DNA of 64,000 nucleotides from Pollutiaquabacter sp046052345 (GCA_046052345.1 JBJOMN010000022.1:124001-188000); one strand, 5' to 3'; counted from the first letter of the stretch, positions 1 through 9,617 are shown. Notes: generated from the sequence alone by a model not told the origin. Program-made: numbers and translations.

Positions 1-1253
1 TCGGCAAGGCTAATCTCGCAAAGAAGTTCTTCGTCATGGAGTACGGTACTCCGGACGGCAACAACCCGCACGGAAAATTCGCAGAATGGACCGACTTGCG
101 TAAACGTATCGATCTGGCCATCGGTCGCGGAGCGGCCGGCGTCATCTTCATCAACAGCGATACGGCCGTCGCAGACCCGAAAGCCGATTTCGACAACCGC
201 ATCACCGCGACCTCGATTCCGGTCATTTTCGCGAAAGGGAGGGCCGCCTTGTTACTTCGCGACAGCGTGATCACCAATATCACTGTCGGCGTCGGTATCG
301 AACGTATCTATAAGAAAGGATACAATGTCATCGGCATGATCGACAACAAGGCCGCCAACACAGTGGTGATCGGTGCGCACTACGACCATCTCGGGTACGG
401 TGACGAAGGATCCCTCTACCGTGGCGAACGCGCCGTGCACAACGGGGCTGACGACAATGCGAGCGGTACCGCTGCATTGATCGAACTCGCGCGACGGCTG
501 AAAACCGACGGTCACAAGCAGAACAACTACGTCTTCATCGCCTTCTCCGGGGAAGAAAAAGGGCTGTTGGGATCCAACTGGTTCTGCAAGAATGCGACAT
601 TGGACCTGGGCAAGGTCAATTATATGATCAATCTCGACATGATCGGCCGATTGAAACCTGATGAAAAGACGCTCATCATCAGCGGCAGCGGAACATCACC
701 CCGCTGGAAATCGTTGATGGACTCCATCTCCGTAGACGGTGTTCATATAAAGCAGACCGAATCCGGTGTGGGTCCGAGCGACCATACCTCGTTTTATCTG
801 CAGAACATACCGGTCCTTCATTTCTTCAGCGGAACACATGCGGATTATCACAAGCCCTCCGATGATACGGATCATATCAATTTCGACGGAGAAGTTTCCA
901 TCATCAAGATGATCCTTAATACGGTCCGGCTGACTTCGAATGACGGCAAACTCGCCTTCTCGAAGACAAAAGACGACCAGAACGAAAACGCGCCGAAATT
1001 CAAAGTGACACTTGGTGTGGTCCCTGACTATACGTTTGAAGGCGAAGGCATGAGAATCGATGGCGTGACCGACGGGAAACCGGCATCGAAGGCCGGATTC
1101 CTTCCCGGGGATATCGTGATCGCCATCGGGGAAAACAAAGTGGCAGACATGATGAGTTACATGAAAGCGCTCGGAAAGTTCAATCACGGCGATACGGTCA
1201 ACGTCACCATCCGGCGGGACGGCAAAGAGACGGTCAAGGAAGTGACCTTCTGA
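1..1253 (+). CDS. M28 family zinc aminopeptidase with PA and PDZ domains (5' truncated)
   Basis: The reading frame is open from base 3 of the window with no stop, so the N-terminus lies outside; the first internal ATG is at 36. Counting from that Met, residues 10-85 look like the tail of a protease-associated (PA) insert (GAAGVIFINSDTA). Residues 108-300 are an M28 zinc peptidase core: GAHYDHLG (His ligand), NGADDNASG (bridging Asp), SGEEKGLLGS (catalytic and ligand Glu), NLDMIGR (Asp) and THADYHKPSDD (last His). Residues 325-405 form a PDZ domain ending at the stop (EGMRIDGVTDGKPASKAGF). The family cleaves N-terminal residues from peptides and is normally exported in Bacteroidota; the signal peptide would be in the missing part. 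It precedes gpsA on the same strand by 64 bases. The family is secure; the substrate is unknown. Confidence 0.93.
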   Translation, partial: GKANLAKKFFVMEYGTPDGNNPHGKFAEWTDLRKRIDLAIGRGAAGVIFINSDTAVADPKADFDNRITATSIPVIFAKGRAALLLRDSVITNITVGVGIERIYKKGYNVIGMIDNKAANTVVIGAHYDHLGYGDEGSLYRGERAVHNGADDNASGTAALIELARRLKTDGHKQNNYVFIAFSGEEKGLLGSNWFCKNATLDLGKVNYMINLDMIGRLKPDEKTLIISGSGTSPRWKSLMDSISVDGVHIKQTESGVGPSDHTSFYLQNIPVLHFFSGTHADYHKPSDDTDHINFDGEVSIIKMILNTVRLTSNDGKLAFSKTKDDQNENAPKFKVTLGVVPDYTFEGEGMRIDGVTDGKPASKAGFLPGDIVIAIGENKVADMMSYMKALGKFNHGDTVNVTIRRDGKETVKEVTF

Positions 1254-1317
1254 ACCGGGCTTCTTTTTACTTCCAAAATCCGCAATGCGCTTCTGACTAA
1301 TTTCCCATCTTTACGGC

Positions 1318-2310
1318 ATGAAACCGACCATTTCAGTCATCGGAGGCGGCAGCTGGGCTACAGCCATCGTCAAGATCCTCTCCAACAATGTGGAGTCGGT
1401 CACGTGGTGGGTACGTAACAGCGAGACCGCCGAGTTCATCCACAAGTACCGGCACAATCCGAATTACCTGAGTGATGTGAGCATCGACTTGGAGCGCGTG
1501 ACGGTGACAAATGACTTGTCGGCCGCGATACAACAGTCTCAGCTCATCATACTGGCAGTCCCTTCCGCCTTCCTCAAAGGCACTTTGGAAAAAATCCCTG
1601 CGGACGCATTCAAAGGGAAGGTGGTCTTTTCCGCCATCAAAGGCATCGTTCCGGATGATCTGCTCATCGTGGGCGACTACCTTCAATCGAAATATTCGCT
1701 TCCGGTAGACGACATCGGCGTCATCACCGGACCCTGTCACGCGGAAGAGGTCGCCATGGAACGGCTTTCCTATCTCACCATCGCTTGCCAGAATACAAGC
1801 AATGCCGAGCGACTCGCAGACAACATGAATTGCCGTTATATAAAGACGACGGTCAGCGATGATATCTACGGTACCGAGTATTCCGCCGTGCTCAAGAACG
1901 TGTTCGCCATAGCCGGCGGTGTGGCGCACGGCGTAGGATATGGCGACAACTACCTTGCCGTCCTTATTTCAAACGCCATACAGGAAATAAAACGTTTCGT
2001 GGATGCGGCACATCCTATCAGCCGGGATATCAACGACTCCGCTTATCTCGGCGACTTGCTGGTTACCGCCTATTCATCGTTCTCCCGTAACCGGTTGTTC
2101 GGAACGATGGTAGGAAAAGGATACTCTGTCAAGGTCGCACAAATGGAAATGAACATGATTGCGGAAGGTTACTACGCTACGAAGTGCATCTTCGAACTCA
2201 ACCGCAAGTACAGGGTACACATGCCGATCACCGATGCGATGCATCGGATACTGTATGAAAAAGTCGCGCCCCGGATCGAAATGAAGCTCCTGAGCGACCA
2301 GTTGAAATGA
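1318..2310 (+). CDS. gpsA: NAD(P)-dependent glycerol-3-phosphate dehydrogenase
   Basis: This cytoplasmic enzyme reduces dihydroxyacetone phosphate to sn-glycerol-3-phosphate for phospholipid synthesis. It has 330 residues, the usual length. The N-terminal Rossmann loop reads VIGGGSWATAI, a common Bacteroidota variant of GxGxxG. A conserved Lys sits in SAIKGI, and the catalytic Lys region reads EYSAVLKNVFAIAGG followed by GVGYGDN. The C-terminal helical substrate domain fills residues 190-330. The ATG lies just after a possible -7 element (CATCTTTA at 1306-1313), implying a very short leader. The gene ends against a hairpin at 2313-2334 that separates it from the convergent secreted-protein gene. 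Confidence 0.96.
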   Translation: MKPTISVIGGGSWATAIVKILSNNVESVTWWVRNSETAEFIHKYRHNPNYLSDVSIDLERVTVTNDLSAAIQQSQLIILAVPSAFLKGTLEKIPADAFKGKVVFSAIKGIVPDDLLIVGDYLQSKYSLPVDDIGVITGPCHAEEVAMERLSYLTIACQNTSNAERLADNMNCRYIKTTVSDDIYGTEYSAVLKNVFAIAGGVAHGVGYGDNYLAVLISNAIQEIKRFVDAAHPISRDINDSAYLGDLLVTAYSSFSRNRLFGTMVGKGYSVKVAQMEMNMIAEGYYATKCIFELNRKYRVHMPITDAMHRILYEKVAPRIEMKLLSDQLK

Positions 2311-2342
2311 AAAACGCCCGGAGGACCGGGCGTTATCGTTTA
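2311..2342. terminator. bidirectional intrinsic terminator between convergent genes
   Basis: A perfect 9-bp stem AACGCCCGG / CCGGGCGTT (2313-2321 with 2326-2334) has an AGGA loop. On the minus strand it is followed at once by TTTTCATTTC; on the plus strand T-rich sequence comes a few bases later (GTTTAACGTTTTT). It sits directly between the gpsA stop (2310) and the convergent stop (2340), so it probably ends transcripts from both sides. Confidence 0.8.
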
Positions 2343-4634
2343 ACGTTTTTCAAAAGTCATGACCCTGCTGCCGTTTTCCGAAAACAATCTGAGGAAATAG
2401 ATTCCCGGAGGAAGGGATCGGATATCGATATTCATTTCCCGCGCTGCTACCGGTTTACGTACGACCGTACGTCCGGAGATATCACAGATCTCCAAATCCC
2501 CTGCCTCCGCGGTACACAGTATGAAGAGATCGGTGGTGGCCGGATTCGGATACACGAACCATTTGTCGGCGGTAGTGGACGGAGGGAGGATTCCGGTGGT
2601 ATTGACCGTGGTGAAGCTCCAGACCCCCGACCATGGAGAGAACCCGGAGCCGTTGGTCGCATGGACCCTCCAGTAGTAGGTCGTATTCTGGTTCAATAGT
2701 CCCGTATTACAAGTCGTTGCGGTCACGCTCAGTAGCGTAGAGTTCTGGAAGTTAGGATTATCGGCGAATTCGCATTCGTATCCCGTCACGGAGGGGAGCG
2801 GATTCCAAACCAGCGACGTACCTGTTGTCTGGATGTTTACGGTTGCATCCAAGGGGCTTACAAGCGTTGGTGGTATGGTGAGCTGGTAGACGGTAGTGAA
2901 CCGGAACATCGTGTTCCAATCTCCGGTGTCGACGGGATGAAAGGGCCGCACCTGCCAAAAGTAGGTGGTTCCGTATTGTAATGAAGATAAGTTGGTCTGA
3001 CTGACGGATTGGACAATCCCTGTCACAGCCGCAGAAAACGTAGAGTCCGTATCGTACCTGTATTCGTAGCCTGAACTTCCGGAAAGCGAGGACCAGTCGA
3101 GCAGCGGATTGAGGCTGGATCCGACGGCGCCGTCTATCGGAGAAAGCAGGTTGACATATGAACCTGTGGTAAAGGACCTGACGGCCGACCATGAAGTGGT
3201 ATCATAGGAATGGAACGCCCTTACATGCCAGTAATAGGTCCGGCCGTAGAAGAGTTCAAAGGTGGAATATTGCGAGGTGTTTCCTACCGTACCTGTCCTG
3301 TTCACAGGCGAACTGAAGTCAGGAAGCGTATCGAACTCGTATTCGTAGCCGGTGATTCCCGACAGCGGCGACCAGTCGAGTAACACATCCGGGGTCACAT
3401 TCACTGCTCCGGGAACAGGCGCGGTCAGATAGAGGGTGTCGGTAGTTGTGAACGTCCTGACCGTCGACCACGACGTTGTATCGGTAGCGTGCATGCCTCG
3501 TACCCGCCAGTGATAGGTGGTACCGAAAAGCAGCTGCACTGCGTTCACCTGGGAAACGTTACCCGTATTTCCTGTGTAGAAGTATGGGGAATTGAAATCA
3601 GCAGTCGTATCGTACTGGAATTCGTAAGAGGCAATGCCGGACAACGGAGTCCAGTCCAAAAGTACGTCAGCCGGAACGTTCAATGCCCCGGTAACCGGTG
3701 CCACCTGCGTGATGAGATCCGTGGTAGTGAACGTGCGTACGGTGGACCAGTCCGAAGTATCGGTGCTGTGCAACGCCCTTGCCCGCCAATAATAGAGGGT
3801 CGAAAAATAAAGGTTGGAAGCATTCGCCTGAGAGACATTTCCGGTGAAAGCGGAGAAAAGAACCGTGGAGGTGAAGTCCGGAACCGTATCATACTGGTAT
3901 TCATAATCACCGGCACCGGAAACTACGGACCAGTCGAGCAATACATCCGGCGGGACGTTGACGGCACCTTGTACCGGAGCCATGAGAGCTACCGTATTCA
4001 CGGTCTTGAACATCCTCGAGGCCGACCACTGCGTGGTATCTGCGGAATGCCGGGCACGGACCCTCCAGTAATACGTCGCGCCGAAGAGGAGATTGGAAGT
4101 GTAAACCTGTGACGCTGCCGTAACGGAGCCGTAGTAATATACCGGCGAATTAAAGGTATTGACCGTATCCAGTTCGTAATCATAATTCGTGATGCCCTGT
4201 ACGGAAGCCCAATCCAGCAGTACATCCAGCGGCTGGTTCGCTGCACCGTCCAACGGGGCTGTCAGATTCACCTGGTCCAGGGTCGTGAAGGTCCAGACCG
4301 TCGACCACGCTGAAGAGTCAGAAGGCGTCGAACTGAGAGCGCGAACCGTCCAGTAATACGTGGTTCCGAAAAGAAGGTCGACGGCATTGGCTTGGCTGAA
4401 CAGCGCGATGGTGACGGTATCCGCATTTGCCAAGGAAGGATCAGCATCAATGGCGTATTGGTAGGAATTCGCTCCCGTGACGGCGGACCAGTCTAAAAGC
4501 GCGTTGGGAGGATTGCCGATAGAGCCGTCTGACGGAGCCGCCTGCAAGGGAGTGGTCAGAACGGCCTTCGCCTCGAAGAAGTGAAGTGATAAAAGCGTTA
4601 AGGTGATAAATCGGATGGCGAAACGATGCGTCAT
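2340..4634 (-). CDS. secreted FN3-repeat protein with T9SS type A tail
   Basis: This 764-residue surface or extracellular protein begins with a signal peptide (residues 1-24, ending FEAKA). It then carries seven tandem FN3-like repeats of about 92 residues (residues 26-681). Each repeat follows the pattern LxAPxxGAxNxxxDxLLDW, xxYEYxxDT, GTTYYWRVRAxH, DTxxWSxVRTFTT. The C-terminus (FVYPNPATTD ... GIYFLRLF ... FEKR) is a typical T9SS type A sorting domain, recognised by the PorU secretion machinery. No catalytic domain is visible; adhesion or display is a guess. It is the last of three secreted-protein genes read on the minus strand with 28-31 base gaps (5441, 4666, 2340), probably one transcript. 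Confidence 0.88.
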   Translation of the reverse strand: MTHRFAIRFITLTLLSLHFFEAKAVLTTPLQAAPSDGSIGNPPNALLDWSAVTGANSYQYAIDADPSLANADTVTIALFSQANAVDLLFGTTYYWTVRALSSTPSDSSAWSTVWTFTTLDQVNLTAPLDGAANQPLDVLLDWASVQGITNYDYELDTVNTFNSPVYYYGSVTAASQVYTSNLLFGATYYWRVRARHSADTTQWSASRMFKTVNTVALMAPVQGAVNVPPDVLLDWSVVSGAGDYEYQYDTVPDFTSTVLFSAFTGNVSQANASNLYFSTLYYWRARALHSTDTSDWSTVRTFTTTDLITQVAPVTGALNVPADVLLDWTPLSGIASYEFQYDTTADFNSPYFYTGNTGNVSQVNAVQLLFGTTYHWRVRGMHATDTTSWSTVRTFTTTDTLYLTAPVPGAVNVTPDVLLDWSPLSGITGYEYEFDTLPDFSSPVNRTGTVGNTSQYSTFELFYGRTYYWHVRAFHSYDTTSWSAVRSFTTGSYVNLLSPIDGAVGSSLNPLLDWSSLSGSSGYEYRYDTDSTFSAAVTGIVQSVSQTNLSSLQYGTTYFWQVRPFHPVDTGDWNTMFRFTTVYQLTIPPTLVSPLDATVNIQTTGTSLVWNPLPSVTGYECEFADNPNFQNSTLLSVTATTCNTGLLNQNTTYYWRVHATNGSGFSPWSGVWSFTTVNTTGILPPSTTADKWFVYPNPATTDLFILCTAEAGDLEICDISGRTVVRKPVAAREMNIDIRSLPPGIYFLRLFSENGSRVMTFEKR
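2592..4559 (-). repeat. seven tandem ~92-residue FN3-like repeats
   Basis: Seven consecutive units of about 276 bases lie within the secreted protein. The shared core is LLDWS, YEYxxDT and TTYYWRVRA. Units 3-5 are the most alike at the protein level (GAVNVPPDVLLDW, GALNVPADVLLDW, GAVNVTPDVLLDW), which suggests recent duplication or gene conversion in the middle of the array. The first and last units are the most diverged. Confidence 0.85.
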
Positions 4635-4665
4635 AGGGTATGTTATTATAGCCGGTTCATTGCGA

Positions 4666-5412
4666 TCATTCGTATTCAGACAAACCGACCAGGAAATATC
4701 TTGTTCCGTTCAGGTCGTAGCCGTTTGCGTTTCGAAGAATGGGCATCCGCTTTGTCGTACCGTCGCTCCATGTGAGAACGAGCGTCTCGGTACCGTTCTC
4801 CGTCATGACATCCCATGTGCCTGATTCAGCGGATGCAGTGGCGCCGCTGAAAGTGGACGATGCATCGGAGCTGACATATGCATTGTCTCCGACGAACCGG
4901 AAGCTGCCGTCCTCGTAGAGATAATACGCCCATTTCTCCGTAAAACCGTTACCGGTGTACAGGTGCAGGAATTTCTTGCCGGCATAACGTGAGGCGGCGG
5001 CACCGGAAACAACTGTCTTTTTATCCTTCCCCCTGCTCATCCGATTCGCATCCATCGCCTTGATGAATGAATCAGGATCCAATGCCGTCCGGATGAAAGT
5101 GACTGCGGTAGTGACGCCGTCCGTCAGTTGGAGGTTTTCAGCAGCGTCCGGGAAAAGGTAGTTGACGGTGGAGTCTTCTCCTTCGGAAAAACGAACCTCC
5201 ATGAAATCCCCTTTCACATTACCCTGTATCCGCTCTGCGGAAGGGGTCTCGCCGAAATAGCCACGGTAGGTAGTCGCTGATTTCTTCAACGAAAGAATGT
5301 ATTCGCTTCTTCCTTCCATCCGGAAGACTCCGCTGAAAACGTCCTGTGAATGAACGTGAATAGATGGGCTGCAGAAAAGCAGCAGTATGAAAATGAGTCG
5401 GGATATGCTCAT
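4666..5412 (-). CDS. secreted protein of unknown function
   Basis: This 248-residue protein has a clear signal peptide (residues 1-22, cleavage likely after HVHSQ). I do not recognise a family. The first half (residues 25-115) is a beta-rich domain with regularly spaced Gly and aromatic residues (SGVFRMEG, YRGYFGETP, IQGNVKGDF), suggesting a small barrel or lipocalin-like fold. Residues 120-145 are polar. The second half (residues 146-248) is another beta domain (YYLYEDGSFRFVGDNA, ESGTWDVM, LVLTWSDGT). No T9SS tail or lipobox is present, so a periplasmic location is likely. It lies between two T9SS-cargo genes with gaps of 31 and 28 bases. Confidence 0.75.
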   Translation of the reverse strand: MSISRLIFILLLFCSPSIHVHSQDVFSGVFRMEGRSEYILSLKKSATTYRGYFGETPSAERIQGNVKGDFMEVRFSEGEDSTVNYLFPDAAENLQLTDGVTTAVTFIRTALDPDSFIKAMDANRMSRGKDKKTVVSGAAASRYAGKKFLHLYTGNGFTEKWAYYLYEDGSFRFVGDNAYVSSDASSTFSGATASAESGTWDVMTENGTETLVLTWSDGTTKRMPILRNANGYDLNGTRYFLVGLSEYE

Positions 5413-5440
5413 GGGTTCAGAGTGCCCGTGCAGATGCTTT

Positions 5441-6310
5441 TCACTCTATGACGATCTTGCGGCGGTAGCTGCCGGCCTCCAGCACATATAGGCCGCGGGG
5501 GAGTCCGCGTACGTCCAACAACGCTTCAGATCCGTCAGAAGACACGCAGGCCTTCTCGGACCCGTCGCCTGAAAAAAGCCGCACGGGGATACCGGGCCCG
5601 GCACCGGTAACATGCAGCAGTGTTGAACAGGGATTTGGGAAAGTCTCTAAGCCGGCCCGGACAAACGAGGCATTTATTCCGGTCGAGGTCGGTGTCGTCA
5701 ATACACACATGGCTCCCAATGTCCTGTTGGCAGTCGTATTGAAATTGATGATCGTAGTCGATGTATTCTCGTATCCGGTAATCCCCGAGGTCGTTCCTGA
5801 CCATCCGAAACCTACAGGTTGACTGTCAACCCAAGGAGATGAGGTAATGGTCAGCCGGAACTGTCCCAGACAAGCGGTCTGACCGGCAGCTATCGGAGCA
5901 TTGACCGGACTGGATGAATTTCCGAACACCGAGCTGGAATAGGTCAGCTGCATCAGCCGGGATGTCGGATTGTAGCTGATGTTGTACGTGGATCCTGCGG
6001 CGGCATAGAGGGGGGTAAACTGTGCATCACAGGTGCCCGTTACATAGGAGAAATCGTAGGTCTGGGACCCTGCAGGTACGATCAGTGTCGCGTGGGTCAT
6101 CCGGAAAGTCGATGAGCTCAGGTAGACGGTCTCTCCGGCCGTGCTGCTGTTGGTGATGAAAATCCGGAACTCGAAATAGTCGGTGCCGACCGAGCAGCTG
6201 TCCGTGAAGAGATCCACATGAGCGGCGGCTTTGGATGAATACGGGTTGACAACCGAAAGAACGGCCAAAGCCAAGAATACGTTCAGTAAGGAGCGGATGC
6301 TGAGAAACAT
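5441..6310 (-). CDS. secreted protein with T9SS type A tail
   Basis: The protein has 289 residues with a signal peptide (about residues 1-29, ending SSKAAA). Residues 30-200 form a Ser/Thr-rich beta domain (DYFEFRIFITNSSTAGE, FSYVTGTCDAQFTPLYAAAG) resembling generic surface beta-sandwich modules; no enzyme motif is seen. The C-terminus (LETFPNPCSTLLHVTG ... DVRGLPRGLYVLEAG ... RRKIVIE) is a T9SS type A sorting domain. The start is the ATG at 6310, 91 bases from the uvrC stop, so it may have its own promoter. It leads the three-gene secreted cluster. Confidence 0.85.
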   Translation of the reverse strand: MFLSIRSLLNVFLALAVLSVVNPYSSKAAAHVDLFTDSCSVGTDYFEFRIFITNSSTAGETVYLSSSTFRMTHATLIVPAGSQTYDFSYVTGTCDAQFTPLYAAAGSTYNISYNPTSRLMQLTYSSSVFGNSSSPVNAPIAAGQTACLGQFRLTITSSPWVDSQPVGFGWSGTTSGITGYENTSTTIINFNTTANRTLGAMCVLTTPTSTGINASFVRAGLETFPNPCSTLLHVTGAGPGIPVRLFSGDGSEKACVSSDGSEALLDVRGLPRGLYVLEAGSYRRKIVIE

Positions 6311-6401
6311 GATGATCCTGATTTATCCCTCTAAATTCGGGTAATTCGGGTATGGAATATTCCTCAAAGGCGGCTGTATAAGCCTACTTTTCAACAGGGA
6401 T

Positions 6402-8207
6402 TCACCCCTCCGGATGGAAATGATCGTACACCTTCCGGGCCTTGGAGGGACCGATGACCTCGGCAAGGCTTTCGAGTGCGGCTTCTTTGATCTGTTTGAC
6501 GGAACGGAAGACCCGTAAAAGCTCCTTGGAGGTGGACTCTCCTATTCCGCGTATCTCGTCCAGCTCGGTGCGGATAACGCCCTTCTCCCTTCGCTTGCGA
6601 TGGTGGGTGATACCGAAACGATGGACCTCGTCACGCAATTGCTGAATGATCCGTAGTGTCTCGCTCTTCTTGTCGATATACAACGGAAAGGGATCATCCG
6701 GATAATAGATCTCCTCCAGCCGTTTGGCGATACCTATCACGGCGATCTTGCCGCGCAATCCCAGTTTATCAAGGCTTGTCATCGCAGAACTCAATTGTCC
6801 TTTCCCTCCGTCGATGACGATGAGTTGCGGCAGAGTCTGCGCCTCATCCAGCATGCGCTTGTATCTTCTGAAGATCACTTCTTCCATCGATGCGAAGTCG
6901 TCAGGCCCTTCCACCGTTTTGATGTTGAAATGCCGGTAATCCTTCTTTGATGGTTTTCCGTCACGGAATACGCTCATTGCCGCCACAGGATAGGCGCCCT
7001 GGATGTTCGAATTGTCAAAACATTCGATATGGCGCGGGAATTCCGTCAGACGCAGGTCCTTCTTCATCACTTCCATCAGCCGAGACAACTTGTTTTCAGG
7101 ATGCTGCTTTTCCAATTGCAACTGCCTCTCACGGATGAAGTTCCGGACATTCGATTCCGAAAGGGATAGCAGGTGCTTCTTATCTCCGATCTTCGGGATA
7201 ACGATCGTAACGCCGGGGATTTCCAGCCCGACCGGGAAGGGCACCAGGATCTCCCCGCCGTCGCTGTAGAAACGGGTGCGAAGGTCGATGATCGCCATCT
7301 CCAGGAGCTCCTCCGGCGTCTCCTCAAGCTTGCGTTTCATCTCGACCGTATGTCCCTGGATGATCGCACCGTTCATCACGCGCAGGAAGTTGACATACGC
7401 GGAGTCGTCTTCCGTGCGGATGGAAAAGACATCGACATTATGGATGGAGGGATTCACAACGACGGACTTGCGCTGGAATTTTTCCAAGTCTTCCAGCTTC
7501 TCCTTGATGATATTGGCTTCTTCGAAACGATAAGAGGCGGAGTAGTCCTGCATCAGCTGCTGAAGATGTCCGATAACCAGCTGTATGTTCCCCTTGAGGA
7601 TCTGCCGTATGTCACGGATGGAGGCCTCATACTCTTGTGCCGACTGCAATCCCTCGCAAGGACCCAGGCAGTTGCCGATCTGGTATTCCAGACAAGTCTT
7701 GAACTTGCGTGCAGCGACATTGGCGTCGGATAACAGGAAGTTGCAGTTCCGCAGCTTGTAGATCTTAGATACCAGCTCGAGCAGCGTATTGACCATTTTT
7801 CCGGACGTGAAAGGGCCGAAATAGTCGGATCCGTCACGGATGATCTTGCGCGTGGAGAAGACACGCGGAAAAGGTTCACGTTTGATACAGATCCACGGAT
7901 AGGTCTTGTCGTCCTTGAGACTGACATTATACCGGGGCTGATGCTTTTTGATGAGGTTGTTCTCCAACAACAACGCATCCATCTCCGTATCCACGACAAT
8001 GGTCCGGATATCGACCACCTTTCGGACCATGACGGCGGTTTTTCCGCTTTCGTGTCGTTCTTTCTGGAAATAGGAACTGACACGCTTTTTCAGCGACTTT
8101 GCCTTGCCGATATAGAGCAGCTTGTCGTCCTTATCGTAGAACTGATAGACTCCCGGGCTTTCCGGAAGTGCTGCCAGCAGGTTCGGAATATGTTCCGTGG
8201 ACGACAT
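6402..8207 (-). CDS. uvrC: UvrABC excinuclease subunit C
   Basis: UvrC makes the dual incisions in nucleotide excision repair once UvrA and UvrB have marked the lesion. The order of domains in 601 residues is standard. A GIY-YIG nuclease for the 3' cut occupies residues 14-95 (SPGVYQFY, LLYIGKAKSLKKRV). A Cys-bearing region is at about 150-190 (KTCLEYQIGNCLGPCEG). A UVR motif that contacts UvrB is at about 205-240 (YRFEEANIIKEKL). The RNase H-like nuclease for the 5' cut spans about 375-530 (IECFDNSNIQG, VIDGGKGQL). A helix-hairpin-helix pair is at about 550-600 (IRGIGESTSKELL). It follows an M28 peptidase gene by 15 bases and lspA before that, so lspA-peptidase-uvrC is probably one operon. 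Confidence 0.97.
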   Translation of the reverse strand: MSSTEHIPNLLAALPESPGVYQFYDKDDKLLYIGKAKSLKKRVSSYFQKERHESGKTAVMVRKVVDIRTIVVDTEMDALLLENNLIKKHQPRYNVSLKDDKTYPWICIKREPFPRVFSTRKIIRDGSDYFGPFTSGKMVNTLLELVSKIYKLRNCNFLLSDANVAARKFKTCLEYQIGNCLGPCEGLQSAQEYEASIRDIRQILKGNIQLVIGHLQQLMQDYSASYRFEEANIIKEKLEDLEKFQRKSVVVNPSIHNVDVFSIRTEDDSAYVNFLRVMNGAIIQGHTVEMKRKLEETPEELLEMAIIDLRTRFYSDGGEILVPFPVGLEIPGVTIVIPKIGDKKHLLSLSESNVRNFIRERQLQLEKQHPENKLSRLMEVMKKDLRLTEFPRHIECFDNSNIQGAYPVAAMSVFRDGKPSKKDYRHFNIKTVEGPDDFASMEEVIFRRYKRMLDEAQTLPQLIVIDGGKGQLSSAMTSLDKLGLRGKIAVIGIAKRLEEIYYPDDPFPLYIDKKSETLRIIQQLRDEVHRFGITHHRKRREKGVIRTELDEIRGIGESTSKELLRVFRSVKQIKEAALESLAEVIGPSKARKVYDHFHPEG

Positions 8208-8222
8208 GTTTAAACAGGCATA

Positions 8223-9593
8223 TCAAAGCCCGTAAGTGCTCAGGAGATATGCGATGGACGTCATCGTAGCGGCACCCAGCAGCAATTCCCGTTTGTTGAT
8301 GCGGTCGAACGTATCTATGGCTGCGTGATGTACGTCGAAATACCGCTGGGACTCGATGACAAGCCCGATAAGCGGAGTACCGTTCAGTGTCTGAATGTGG
8401 CCGATATCGGCACCGCCGTGCTCCTCGTCGAAATTCCAGATGTTATAGGGCCGGAAAAGCGGAGCCCAGCTTCTCACGATCGATTTCTTATCCTCTTTCA
8501 TCTGCAACCCCAGCCCGAAGGGCACGAATCCGCCGGCATCGCTTTCAATGGCGGCGACATGATGCTCTTGGATCTCCTTGACATGTTCGGCATATTTCTT
8601 GCCGCCTTTGGTGCCGTTCTCCTCGTTCATGAACGCCACCATGCGCACTGTGCGCTTCGGCTTCCAGCCTAAGGCTTTCAGGGTACGTATGACCTCTATC
8701 GACTGCACTATGCCGGCACCGTCGTCATGGGCACCGTCGCCCGTATCCCATGAATCCAAGTGTCCGCCGACAACAATCACTTCTCCCGGTTTTTCGGCTC
8801 CACGTATTTCTCCGATGACATTATGGGAAAGTGCACTGTCCATTTGCTGACAACCCATGCTGAAACGGAAAGTCACATCCTTATCGGAACGGAGTATCCT
8901 GCTGAGGAGGTCGGCACCGTTTGTACTGATGGCGCAGCAGGGTATCTTGGGAAGAGAGTCGATGTAGCGCATAGATCCGGTATGCGGATAATCGTCCTGT
9001 GACAGCGTCATGGATCGGACGATGGATCCGACAGCTCCGTAACGGGCAGCCATGGAAGGGCCTTTCCAGCGGTATTCCACGGCTTCACCGTAGGCTTCGA
9101 ACGTATTGACGAACTTCGGATCGAAAGGATGATTGTAAAATACGATCTTGCCGCGTACGCCTTTCTCTCCGATCGAATCCAACTGTCTGAAATCCGTGAC
9201 TTCAACCACGGAAGCGGAAACTCCTGCTCGGGGAGTGGCTATAGATCCTCCCAGCGCGCAAACGGGGACTTCCTGCGAGAATCCCTTCGAATCGGTGATG
9301 CTCGCTTTTTCTTTTTCACCGCGTTCCCAGTGAGGCACCCATACCTCCTGCAGATAGACCGTATCCGCTCCTGCTTCGACGAGCTTCTTGCGGGTCCACT
9401 CTACCGCTTTCGCCGCTTCCGGCGATCCGCTGAGCCTTCCCCCTATATCACACGACAATTCACGCAGCCAGTCATATGCTTTTGCGTTAGAAAGCACCTC
9501 CGAATAGATTTTGCGAAGCGCAACACTGTCATTGACCTGGGCATCGGAAACCGACGCGACATGGATTGCAAGAAGTAATAAGAGTTTCTTCAT
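8223..9593 (-). CDS. M28 family carboxypeptidase Q-like metallopeptidase
   Basis: This 456-residue exported peptidase has a signal peptide (residues 1-18, ending SDAQ). Residues 20-110 hold the N-terminal part of the M28 fold (LREL, IGGRLSGSPEA, WTRKKL). A PA-like insert spans about 110-240 (VRGKIVFYNHPFD, YGAVGSIVRSM). The zinc core follows: VVGGHLDSWDTGDG (His), GAHDDGAG (bridging Asp), MNEENGTKGG (Glu pair), ESDAGGF (Asp) and YFDVHHAAID (His). The order matches the PGCP/carboxypeptidase Q branch, which releases dipeptides or amino acids. It has no T9SS tail. It is a different M28 branch from the one at the window start. Gaps are 24 bases after lspA and 15 before uvrC. Confidence 0.93.
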   Translation of the reverse strand: MKKLLLLLAIHVASVSDAQVNDSVALRKIYSEVLSNAKAYDWLRELSCDIGGRLSGSPEAAKAVEWTRKKLVEAGADTVYLQEVWVPHWERGEKEKASITDSKGFSQEVPVCALGGSIATPRAGVSASVVEVTDFRQLDSIGEKGVRGKIVFYNHPFDPKFVNTFEAYGEAVEYRWKGPSMAARYGAVGSIVRSMTLSQDDYPHTGSMRYIDSLPKIPCCAISTNGADLLSRILRSDKDVTFRFSMGCQQMDSALSHNVIGEIRGAEKPGEVIVVGGHLDSWDTGDGAHDDGAGIVQSIEVIRTLKALGWKPKRTVRMVAFMNEENGTKGGKKYAEHVKEIQEHHVAAIESDAGGFVPFGLGLQMKEDKKSIVRSWAPLFRPYNIWNFDEEHGGADIGHIQTLNGTPLIGLVIESQRYFDVHHAAIDTFDRINKRELLLGAATMTSIAYLLSTYGL

Positions 9594-9617
9594 GGCTGTG
9601 AGGAAGCAGGGACGGGG

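Noticed and set aside
2592..4559. Tandem repeat considered as a CRISPR array
   Set aside because: Units of about 276 bases are coding and in frame; there are no short identical repeats with spacers anywhere in the window.
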